9,145 bases of DNA from Actinomycetes bacterium (GTDB lineage Bacteria > Actinomycetota > Acidimicrobiia > Acidimicrobiales > RAAP-2), in the NCBI GenBank assembly GCA_021787255.1, contig JAJYMD010000197.1, positions 1-9,145 on the forward strand, read 5' to 3'. Position numbers and translations under genes: made by a program. This document shows, one piece after another, positions 1 to 7,272 of the stretch; positions within the stretch are counted from its first letter, which is position 1, and each line of letters opens with the position of its first letter. The notes under the pieces are model-generated. The model had not been told where the DNA came from. It searched no databases and saw nothing but the letters and a program-made list of their open reading frames with translations.

Positions 1-590
1 CCGCAGGTCTCGTCGTCGAGGTCCGACGACTGCTCGAGCGCGGCGCGCCCTTCGTCTACGCCTACTACGACGGCATCGACCGCACCGCGCACGTCTGCGG
101 GCTGGACGACCACTACGACGCGGAGCTGCGGGCCGTCGACAGGATGGTCGGCGACCTCCTCGAGGTGCTCGCGCCCGGCGCGGTGCTGGTCGTCACCGCC
201 GACCACGGACAGGTCGAGGTCGGCTCGTCGATCGAGGTGTTCGGCGGCGACGTGATGGACCACGTGACGCTCATCTCCGGAGAAGGGCGGTTCCGCTGGC
301 TGCACGCGCGTCCGGGGGCCAAAGCGGAGCTTCTCGCGGTGGTGTCCGAGCGCTACGGCAGCGTGGCGTGGGTGCGAGACGCCGACCAGATCGTGGACGA
401 CGGCTGGCTCGGCGGCGTTCCCTCCCCGGAGGTGCGCGCCCGTCTCGGCGATGTCGCCCTCGTGCCGTTCGCGCCCACCGCTTTCTTGGACCCGGCCGAC
501 ACCGGCGAGCAGCGTCTGGTCTGCCGGCACGGCTCGCTCACCTCCGACGAGATGCTCGTCCCTCTCTTGGCGTGGGGGGCGCAGCGGTGA
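1..590 (+). CDS. Alkaline phosphatase superfamily protein (type I phosphodiesterase/nucleotide pyrophosphatase-like), 3' part
   Basis: This is the C-terminal 195 residues of a metal-dependent hydrolase; the 5' end lies outside the window, so size and any signal peptide are unknown. Reading in frame from base 3, three metal-ligand segments of the alkaline phosphatase fold appear in the usual order: YDGIDRTAH (Asp26, His30 of the visible part), TADHGQ (Asp67, His68) after a hydrophobic strand, and RHGSLTSDEMLVPL near the end (His176). From the family, such enzymes bind two metal ions and cleave phosphate mono- or diesters; the substrate cannot be told here, and the nucleophile Thr/Ser would be in the missing part. 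The C-terminal HGSLT-DEMLVPL segment also resembles the end of PglZ-type and phosphoglycerate-mutase-like members, so the sub-family is open. It ends with TGA 58 bp before bpa, on the same strand. Confidence 0.82.
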   Translation, partial: AGLVVEVRRLLERGAPFVYAYYDGIDRTAHVCGLDDHYDAELRAVDRMVGDLLEVLAPGAVLVVTADHGQVEVGSSIEVFGGDVMDHVTLISGEGRFRWLHARPGAKAELLAVVSERYGSVAWVRDADQIVDDGWLGGVPSPEVRARLGDVALVPFAPTAFLDPADTGEQRLVCRHGSLTSDEMLVPLLAWGAQR

Positions 591-648
591 GCGGGCGTGC
601 GGGGGTCGGGCGTGTGCTCGAGGGCCGTCCTCTGGCATCATCGAGGGC

Positions 649-1230
649 ATGAGCATCGAGCGCACGAGCGCGGCGCAAGAGCCGACGCCGCAGACGCCGA
701 CACAGCCCGGCGCGGCGGTCTCTCCGGACGAGGTCCTGCCGGCACCCGGCAGGGCGGCCTCTTCCACATCGGGCACCGCGGCCGATGGTGCCGACAGCGC
801 CGACGACAAGGGTGAGCGCCGTGAGTCCGTCGAGGAGCCCGGCAAGGTGATGCGGATCGGCACGATGGTGAAGCAGCTCCTCGACGAGGTCCGTCAGGCG
901 CCGATGGACGAGGCCGGACGTGCGAGGTTGAAGGAGATCTACGAGCAGTCGATCCGCGAGCTCTCCTCGGGGCTCTCACCGGACCTCTCCGAAGAGCTCG
1001 ACCGCATGGTGTTCCCCTTCGATCAGGAGGTGCCCTCCGAAGCCGAGCTCCGCGTGGCCCAGGCTCAGCTCGTCGGATGGCTGGAAGGGCTGTTCCACGG
1101 CATCCAGGCGACGCTGGTGGCCCAGCAGCTGGCGGCCAGGGCGCAGCTCGACCAGATGCGCCAGCGCGGGCTGCCGCGCCCGGTGACCGACGAGCTCGGC
1201 ACGGCGCCGCGCCCCGGGACGTACCTGTAG
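649..1230 (+). CDS. bpa: Bacterial proteasome activator Bpa (PafE), DUF2587 family
   Basis: Bpa is an ATP-independent ring-shaped cap that opens the actinobacterial 20S proteasome and feeds it unfolded or damaged proteins without Pup tagging. The 193-aa product has a disordered, Ala/Pro/Ser/acidic N-terminus (about residues 1-62). A conserved helical core follows, from GKVMRIGTMVKQLLDEVRQ (66-84) through MDEAGRARLKEIYEQS and LDRMVFPF to LVGWLEGLFHGIQATLVAQQ (141-160), ending at QMRQRGLP (169-176). The last four residues are GTYL, against the GQYL usually described as the proteasome-docking tail. The ATG at 649 is chosen because the frame upstream reads through the end of the preceding gene in another phase and does not resemble the family. 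No spaced Shine-Dalgarno precedes it (GAGGG lies 1 nt from the ATG), so translation may be leaderless, although the upstream CATCAT is a poor -10. The proteasome genes are not in the window. Confidence 0.93.
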   Translation: MSIERTSAAQEPTPQTPTQPGAAVSPDEVLPAPGRAASSTSGTAADGADSADDKGERRESVEEPGKVMRIGTMVKQLLDEVRQAPMDEAGRARLKEIYEQSIRELSSGLSPDLSEELDRMVFPFDQEVPSEAELRVAQAQLVGWLEGLFHGIQATLVAQQLAARAQLDQMRQRGLPRPVTDELGTAPRPGTYL

Positions 1231-1250
1231 CGGCTCACCACCCCTCAGGC

Positions 1251-1330
1251 GGCTCACCGCCCCCCGAGCGGCTCCACCGCCGCGCCCGAGGGCTCACCGC
1301 CCCCCGAGCGGCTCCACCGCCGCGCCCGAG
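1251..1330. repeat. Two perfect 40-bp tandem repeats after bpa
   Basis: Bases 1251-1290 and 1291-1330 are identical 40-mers starting GGCTCACCGCCCCCCGAG. Each unit is itself two related halves of about 20 bp, beginning GGCTCACCGCC and GGCTCCACCGCC. Degenerate copies flank the pair at 1231-1250 and 1331-1350, giving about six CGGCTCACC-type units in all. The array starts directly after the bpa stop and lies in non-coding DNA. It contains several short self-complementary pieces: GAGC-G-GCTC at 1266-1274, 1306-1314 and 1328-1336, and GGCGG-CTCA-CCGCC at 1248-1261. It could fold in the bpa transcript, but no T-run follows, so I do not call it a terminator. A replication-slippage minisatellite is the simplest reading. 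Confidence 0.9.
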
Positions 1331-1400
1331 CGGCTCACCGCCGGCCGCCGCTCCCGCCCTGGTCATGGGCCTGCTTGATGTGAGCGTTCGCCTCGGGTTG

Positions 1401-1406
1401 TAGAAT
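1401..1406 (+). promoter_or_regulatory. -10 box TAGAAT for a leaderless transcript
   Basis: TAGAAT closely matches the actinobacterial TANNNT -10 and stands out in this GC-rich context. It ends 6 nt before the ATG at 1413, so transcription should begin at or next to the first base of the start codon, and there is no Shine-Dalgarno in the gap. TTGATG at 1375-1380 resembles a -35 but is 20 nt away, longer than the usual spacer. The -10 call is by inspection only. Confidence 0.55.
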
Positions 1407-1412
1407 CGCGTC

Positions 1413-2084
1413 ATGCCGATGGTGGTCACGACGAAGGATTGCACGGCGCTCAGCGACGCTGAGCTGGAGGAATTGGCCGACCTCGGAGTGGAGCGCTCCG
1501 GGTTCGACATCGGGTTCCTTTCCAAAGAGCGCGAGGAATGGGTGCTGGTGACGACGGTCCGCGACGGGAGGAAGCTTCGCGGCTACTCCTTCTGCACGCT
1601 CGAACGGATCGGCGGGACGCCGTCGCTGCTCGTCGGCGTGGCATCGGTGGACCGGACCAGCAGGGCGGAGGCCGCGCTCAAGGCCATGATGGCGGACCAG
1701 TTCCGACGAGCGTTGCTCGCGTTCCCAGACGAGGACGTGCTCCTCGGGACGCGGCTGCTCGGGGCGGACGGCTTCCGCGCCTTTGCGGGGCTGAGCGACG
1801 TGGTCCCGGCCGCGGGTCATCGCGCGTCGGGCGAGGAGCGGGCGTGGGCCCGGCGACTCGCCAAGCGCTTCGGCGCCGAGGGCAGGCTCGACGACCGCTC
1901 CTTCGTCCTGAAGGGCGACGGCGCCGCCCCTGCCGGGGGCCTGGACTTCGTGCACCCGAAGGCGAAGGTTCCCGAGGGTGTCGAGGAGCTGTTCGCGCAG
2001 GTCGACCCGACGCGCGGCGACCGTCTGGTCGCGTTCGGCTGGGCGATGGCCGAGGACCTCGCGGGAGGCAAGTTCTCTCGCTGA
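1413..2084 (+). CDS. Uncharacterised 223-aa protein
   Basis: I do not recognise this family with certainty. The product is soluble-looking, with no signal peptide or membrane segment. It starts with a Ser/Thr-Asp-Ala-Glu helix (TALSDAELEELADLGVER, about residues 10-27), followed by alternating strands and helices (EEWVLVTTVRDGRKLRGYSF, LLVGVASVDRTSRAEAAL), an arrangement that could be a GNAT-like acyltransferase fold. I see no clear acetyl-CoA-binding R/Q-x-x-G-x-G/A motif, so that remains a guess. The C-terminal half (GEERAWARRLAKRFG, then FVHPKAKVPEGVEELF) is charged and helical. The start is set by ATG 1413, six bases after a TAGAAT -10 box, which implies a leaderless mRNA. The codon pattern has strong GC third positions like its neighbours. 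It is convergent with the next gene and separated from bpa by the repeat array, so it is probably transcribed alone. Confidence 0.85.
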   Translation: MPMVVTTKDCTALSDAELEELADLGVERSGFDIGFLSKEREEWVLVTTVRDGRKLRGYSFCTLERIGGTPSLLVGVASVDRTSRAEAALKAMMADQFRRALLAFPDEDVLLGTRLLGADGFRAFAGLSDVVPAAGHRASGEERAWARRLAKRFGAEGRLDDRSFVLKGDGAAPAGGLDFVHPKAKVPEGVEELFAQVDPTRGDRLVAFGWAMAEDLAGGKFSR

Positions 2085-2190
2085 CGGGCTGGTTGACCAC
2101 GCGAGAGGGGTGTCCGCCCGTCCCTTCGTGCCGGACCCCGGGGAGCGCCCGGATCATCGCTCCTGCGCCGGCCCTCGAAGTGCTCTGCTG

Positions 2191-2943
2191 TCAGCCCTTG
2201 GGGAGGATCGCCGCGCAGACCTTGTAGCAATGGCCCGCGCGCGGGTTGCTCAACTCGACGAGCAGGTAGTGCGGCGCGAAGCCGAGCGCGGTCGCAAGCG
2301 CCTTTCCCGACAGCCGGTCACGGCGGGACGCGTCGAGGGCTCGAACGGCACGGCCGTCCTCGACGGGGAGCCAGACGTCGTCACGCTCCCAGCCGAAGCG
2401 CACCCAGGTCGACCCGTCGCCGAGACGCCGCATGAGCTGCGGACCGCGCGTCGGGTGGACGAGCGCCACCGACGGGCGGAGCCCGTGAAAGTCCCAGTAG
2501 GGCGCTGACGGCCCGTAGAAGCCGAGCAGGGGGCCGTCGGGGGCGGCTGCGAGCCTGGCGAGCATCGCGCGCACCCGCCTGCCCTCGAGCCTCCCGACCT
2601 GACGCGGGGGAGCGGCGACCGTCGCGGCCTCGGGCTGGGCGAGGTCGTCGTGCTCGGGATCGTCGGCCAGCGTCGCCTCGACGAGGTCGAAAGGCGCGAG
2701 GTCCGGTGTGTGGCCGGCGGGCCAGGGGATCCGGAGCCGCAGCAGCGAGCCGGACGCGAGATCGATCGCCGTCGTGCCGTCAGGCCCGCACGCGAGCACG
2801 AGGACGAGGAGCTCGGCGCCGCCTTCCAGGAGCGTCCGGTCGCGCCGCACGACGCCCCGCAGCAACGCGCGGCCCTGGCGCGTGGGCCTGCCGGCACGAG
2901 CGGCCGCCGGTGCATGCAGTCCCTGGCGTCTCGTGCCCAGCAC
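2191..2943 (-). CDS. Uncharacterised 250-aa protein
   Basis: This family is unknown to me. The frame is a credible gene: it is open for 250 codons with GC-rich third positions, and its GTG start at 2943 has the best Shine-Dalgarno in the window (AGGAGGG, 7 nt upstream). The first 30 or so residues are Arg/Ala-rich. A strand-rich part follows (AELLVLVLACGPDGTTAIDL, LLRLRIPWP), then an acidic linker with DDPEHDD near residues 93-99 and an RVRAMLARLAAAPDGPLLGFYG segment. The distal part is rich in Trp/Tyr/Phe (PYWDFHGLRPSVALVHP, WVRFGWERDDVWLPVEDGRAV). The C-terminus has two cysteines, C239-YKV-C243. I see no membrane segment or signal peptide and no catalytic motif I can name. It lies downstream of the DUF255 gene on the same strand with a 123-bp gap, so co-transcription is possible, but its own strong ribosome site and a hairpin in the gap suggest separate control. 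Confidence 0.78.
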   Translation of the reverse strand: MLGTRRQGLHAPAAARAGRPTRQGRALLRGVVRRDRTLLEGGAELLVLVLACGPDGTTAIDLASGSLLRLRIPWPAGHTPDLAPFDLVEATLADDPEHDDLAQPEAATVAAPPRQVGRLEGRRVRAMLARLAAAPDGPLLGFYGPSAPYWDFHGLRPSVALVHPTRGPQLMRRLGDGSTWVRFGWERDDVWLPVEDGRAVRALDASRRDRLSGKALATALGFAPHYLLVELSNPRAGHCYKVCAAILPKG

Positions 2944-2950
2944 GCCGCTG

Positions 2951-2957
2951 CCCTCCT
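2951..2957 (-). promoter_or_regulatory. Strong Shine-Dalgarno AGGAGGG
   Basis: On the minus strand AGGAGGG sits 7 nt before the GTG at 2943 and fixes that start for the 250-aa protein. It contrasts with the other promoter-proximal genes of the window, which lack a Shine-Dalgarno and look leaderless. Confidence 0.75.
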
Positions 2958-3001
2958 CGGTGGTCGTTCGAGCCGGATGCCCTCGCGGGTGGGCCGAGCC
3001 T

Positions 3002-3025
3002 ACCGGCGGGACCGAGCCCGCCGGT
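3002..3025. repeat. 9-bp perfect inverted repeat between the DUF255 gene and the 250-aa protein gene
   Basis: The arms ACCGGCGGG (3002-3010) and CCCGCCGGT (3017-3025) pair perfectly around a 6-nt loop. It lies 42-65 nt past the DUF255 stop on the minus strand and about 60 nt before the next start. No T-tract follows, so it would be an atypical terminator. On the minus strand the sequence TAGGCT (3002-2997), a possible -10, begins at the edge of the stem, so an operator or 5'-UTR hairpin for the 250-aa protein is an alternative. The pairing is visible in the sequence; the role is inferred. Confidence 0.5.
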
Positions 3026-3066
3026 GGGACCGGCGGCGGCCGGCCTGTCCCGTGGCACGCCGGGGC

Positions 3067-5142
<2,076 letters not shown>

Positions 5143-5149
5143 CACGCCG

Positions 5150-5155
5150 ATGGTA
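5150..5155 (-). promoter_or_regulatory. -10 box TACCAT for the DUF255 gene
   Basis: On the minus strand TACCAT matches TANNNT and ends 7 nt before GTG 5142 (4 nt before GTG 5145). With no Shine-Dalgarno between, this suggests a leaderless transcript starting at GTG 5142. No clear -35 is visible. Confidence 0.42.
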
Positions 5156-5245
5156 CGTGGGCACCCGCGACGTGCCGCCCCGCGCGAGGCGCGCTCGGCG
5201 CTTGGCGGCTGACCGGCGCCGAAGCGCGAACGCGAAACGGTTCGG

Positions 5246-5251
5246 TACGGT
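5246..5251 (+). promoter_or_regulatory. -10 box TACGGT for the dehydrogenase gene
   Basis: TACGGT matches TANNNT and ends 8 nt before the GTG at 5260, again near-leaderless spacing with no Shine-Dalgarno. It overlaps the second of two ACGGTT hexamers (5237-5242 and 5247-5252) spaced exactly 10 bp apart, a possible activator or repressor contact. No good -35 is seen. Confidence 0.38.
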
Positions 5252-5259
5252 TGTCGGCC

Positions 5260-6027
5260 GTGGACGTCCGTCTGGACGGCAAGGTCGTGCTGGTCACGGG
5301 TGCGAGCCGCGGGATCGGCCTGCAGATCGCGCGGCGCTGTGCCGAGGCGGGCGCTGCGGTGATGCTGTCGTCGAGGAAGGCCGGCGCGCTCGAGGCGGCC
5401 GCTCGCGAGCTCATGGGTGCCGGCGGCGAGGTCGCCTGGCACGTCGCGAACGCAGGGGACGCCGAGCAGGCTGCGGCGTGCGTGGACGCGACCGTCGAGC
5501 GGTTCGGGTCGCTCGACGTCCTGGTGAACAACGCCGCCACGAACCCGCACTTCGGACCGCTCATGGAGATCGAGCGCTCGCAGGCGGCGAAGACCCTCGA
5601 GGTCAACCTCCTCGGTGTCCTCGCGTGGTGCCAGGAGGCGCACCGCGCGGCGCTGCGCGACCGGGGAGGGTCGATCCTGAACATCGCGTCCGTCGGCGCG
5701 TTCGGCCCGGAGCCCGGCATCGGCTGGTACAACGCGACGAAGGCCGCGCTGGTCCACCTGACCCGCCAGCTCGCCTACGAGCTGGGCCCTTGCGTGCGGG
5801 TGAACGCGCTCGCGCCCGGGCTCGTGCGCACGCACTTTGCCCGTGCCCTCTGGGAGCCCCGGGAACAGGAGGTCGCCTCGCTGCTGCCCACCGGGCGGAT
5901 CGGTGAGCCCGACGACGTGGCGAAGGCCGCGGTGTTCCTCGTCTCCGACGCGGCCTCGTGGATCACCGGCACCGTGCTCACCGTCGACGGCGGCACGACC
6001 ACCTTGCCCTCCGGGGGCATCGGCTGA
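5260..6027 (+). CDS. Short-chain dehydrogenase/reductase (SDR), 3-oxoacyl-ACP reductase-like
   Basis: This 255-aa protein is a classical SDR, a cytoplasmic NAD(P)(H)-dependent oxidoreductase acting on a carbonyl or alcohol. It shows the full set of marks: the Rossmann glycine motif TGASRGIG (13-20), NNAA (90-93), and the catalytic tetrad Asn116, Ser144, Tyr157 and Lys161 in the YNATK box. It ends with the common [11 protein letters not shown] segment. Length is typical of FabG-like enzymes, but the substrate cannot be assigned; many relatives are named 3-oxoacyl-ACP reductase or glucose 1-dehydrogenase. An Arg at position 17 in the glycine motif hints at NADPH use, which is weak evidence. GTG 5260 is chosen because [14 protein letters not shown] matches the family start; an in-frame TTG at 5251 is less likely. 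It diverges from the DUF255 gene and converges on menE. Its last codons lie in the first copy of a 61-bp tandem duplication, leaving the reading frame intact. Confidence 0.94.
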   Translation: MDVRLDGKVVLVTGASRGIGLQIARRCAEAGAAVMLSSRKAGALEAAARELMGAGGEVAWHVANAGDAEQAAACVDATVERFGSLDVLVNNAATNPHFGPLMEIERSQAAKTLEVNLLGVLAWCQEAHRAALRDRGGSILNIASVGAFGPEPGIGWYNATKAALVHLTRQLAYELGPCVRVNALAPGLVRTHFARALWEPREQEVASLLPTGRIGEPDDVAKAAVFLVSDAASWITGTVLTVDGGTTTLPSGGIG

Positions 6028-6121
6028 CCGGGCGGCCGCTCACGACAGGGCGGCCCTGAGCACCTTGCCCTCCGGGGGCATCGGCTGACCGGGCGGCCGC
6101 TCACGACAGGGCGGCCCTGAG
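6000..6121. repeat. Perfect 61-bp tandem duplication across the convergent ends of the SDR gene and menE
   Basis: Bases 6000-6060 and 6061-6121 are identical, and the first 9-10 bases (CACCTTGCC) recur a third time at 6122. The unit carries the last codons and stop of the SDR gene, a 12-bp spacer and, on the other strand, the last codons and stop of menE. Each gene still has its own proper end: SDR uses the left copy and menE the right. Removing one unit leaves the two stop codons 12 bp apart. The 10-bp sequence CACCTTGCCC borders the unit on both sides, so slippage or short-homology recombination explains its origin. Each copy holds a small CAGGG-CGG-CCCTG hairpin (6046-6058, 6107-6119). An assembly artefact is possible. 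Confidence 0.95.
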
Positions 6122-7252
6122 CACCTTGCCCGACGGGGTCCTCGGCAACCGATCGCAGAGCACGAGCTCCTTGGGCGCTGCCCACGGCGCCAGGGTCTCG
6201 CGGACCGTCTCGACGAGGGCGGGGAGTGCCGGGGGCGTTGCAGGGTCCGCCGGCACGACCCAGGCGACGACGCGCTCGCCCCACTCGTCGTCCGGCCGCT
6301 TCCACACCGCGACCTCCGCCACCGAGGGAAGGGTCCCGATGGCCCGCTCGACGGGGCCAGGCCAGACCTTCTCGCCGCCGGTGGTGATCACCTCGGCGAG
6401 CCTCCCGTGGACGGTGAGGCAGCCCTCCTCGATCCGGCCCGCGTCGCCGGTCGGGAACCACCCGCCCCCTCCGTCCGGTCCGGGGACCTTCGGGTCGGTC
6501 CCGTCGCGGTACGCGCGCAGGAGCATCGGTCCGCGCACGAGCACCTCGCCCTCAGCGCCCTCGCCGTCGTGTCCGGTCCCGATCGCCACCTCCACGCCGT
6601 CGAGCGGGAGGCCGTCGTAGACGACGCCCGACCCGGTCTCGGTCATCCCGTAGGTGGTCACGACGTTGGCGGGGAGCACCTCGGGGGGCGCTGCGCCGCC
6701 GAGCAGGATGCAGGTGAACAGCGTGGGGTCGGTCCGCCGGAGCGCGGTCGCAACGAGCGACACGTGGGTCGCGCCGGTGAGCCGGGCGGCAGCCTCGACC
6801 GCGTCGGTGTCGAAGCCCGGGAGCACCGTGCAGGGGGTCCCGGTCACGAGCGCGCGCGTGAGCACCGACAGGCCGCCGATGTGCGCGAGCGGGAGGCACG
6901 CGAGCCACCGGTGCCGCGCGGGATCGACGCCGAGGCGCGCGGTGGTCGCGCGGGCGCTCGCCACGATCGCGGCGTGCGTGAGCACGACGGCGCGCGGCGC
7001 TCCGGTCGATCCGCTCGTCGCGATCACGACTGCGTCCCCTTCTTCGACCGGGACTCCCCCGCAGAGCGCGACGACCTCGCCGCCAGAGGAGAGCAGCTTG
7101 GTCGGCGCGAGCGCGCGGACGAGCTCGCGCCGGGCGGCGAGGGGCAGGCGCGGGTCGAGCGGGGCGACCGCGTCGCCGGCGTCCCAGATCGCTCGCAACG
7201 CGTCCAGGAACCCTGGTCCACCAGGGAGATCGATTGCGACGAGCTGCGGCAC
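6101..7252 (-). CDS. menE: o-Succinylbenzoate-CoA ligase MenE
   Basis: MenE activates o-succinylbenzoate with ATP and CoA to OSB-CoA, the substrate of MenB, in the cytoplasmic part of menaquinone synthesis. The 383-aa product is an ANL-superfamily adenylating enzyme. It has the phosphate-binding loop TSGSTGAPR (79-87), LPLAHIGGL (120-128), YGMTETGSG (201-209), TGD (268-270), the hinge and A8 region GRLAEVITTGGEKVWPGPVE, and the C-terminal PSGKVLRA with catalytic Lys376. It is shorter than the roughly 450-490-aa forms of many bacteria because the N-terminal region is trimmed, as in other actinobacterial MenE proteins. The specific name rests on its position beside menB and menA; the motifs alone would allow another acyl-CoA ligase. 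The GTG at 7252 is supported by a TAACCT -10 ending 7 nt upstream, suggesting a leaderless mRNA. The 3' end lies in the right copy of the 61-bp duplication. Confidence 0.9.
   Translation of the reverse strand: MPQLVAIDLPGGPGFLDALRAIWDAGDAVAPLDPRLPLAARRELVRALAPTKLLSSGGEVVALCGGVPVEEGDAVVIATSGSTGAPRAVVLTHAAIVASARATTARLGVDPARHRWLACLPLAHIGGLSVLTRALVTGTPCTVLPGFDTDAVEAAARLTGATHVSLVATALRRTDPTLFTCILLGGAAPPEVLPANVVTTYGMTETGSGVVYDGLPLDGVEVAIGTGHDGEGAEGEVLVRGPMLLRAYRDGTDPKVPGPDGGGGWFPTGDAGRIEEGCLTVHGRLAEVITTGGEKVWPGPVERAIGTLPSVAEVAVWKRPDDEWGERVVAWVVPADPATPPALPALVETVRETLAPWAAPKELVLCDRLPRTPSGKVLRAALS
7211..7226. repeat. Inverted repeat CCCTGGTCCACCAGGG inside the 5' end of menE
   Basis: Perfect 6-bp arms CCCTGG/CCAGGG surround a 4-nt centre. 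It lies 27-42 nt inside menE and about 47-62 bp upstream of the presumed menB transcription start. It may be an operator for the divergent men promoter or a hairpin near the start of the menE mRNA; part of the symmetry comes from codons for L-P-G-G-P-G. A second, smaller inverted repeat, CCGTG-GA-CACGG, covers the menB start at 7271-7282. Confidence 0.4.
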
Positions 7253-7258
7253 GGCCGG

Positions 7259-7265
7259 TAGGTTA
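7259..7265. promoter_or_regulatory. Shared bidirectional -10 element (TAGGTTA) of menE and menBA
   Basis: On the plus strand TAGGTT (7259-7264) ends 8 nt before the menB GTG at 7273; on the minus strand TAACCT (7265-7260) ends 7 nt before the menE GTG at 7252. Both match TANNNT and the two hexamers overlap by five base pairs. The whole intergenic space is 20 bp, so both mRNAs would be leaderless. TTGCGA at 7234-7239, inside menE, is a possible -35 for menB with a long 19-nt spacer. Because the element is shared, transcription in the two directions probably competes. Confidence 0.55.
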
Positions 7266-7272
7266 GGGCTCC

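Noticed and set aside
451..648. N-terminal extension of bpa overlapping the phosphatase gene
   Set aside because: The extension reads the preceding gene in the wrong phase and is Ser/Arg-rich; ATG 649 gives a normal Bpa length.
1251..1330. Tandem repeats considered as a CRISPR array
   Set aside because: The units are directly adjacent with no unique spacers, and no cas genes are present.
2085..2190. Rho-independent terminator between the convergent 223-aa and 250-aa protein genes
   Set aside because: There are only weak pairings (for example GAGCG/CGCTC at 2143-2163 and CCCCGGGG at 2136-2143) and no T-run on either strand.
5146..5835. Upstream extension of the DUF255 frame on the minus strand by about 230 codons
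   Set aside because: It is antisense to a clear SDR coding sequence and shows no family similarity; homology begins at [11 protein letters not shown] next to GTG 5142.
6040..6060. Left extra copy of the menE C-terminal codons as a remnant pseudogene
   Set aside because: It is simply part of the 61-bp tandem duplication and carries only seven codons.
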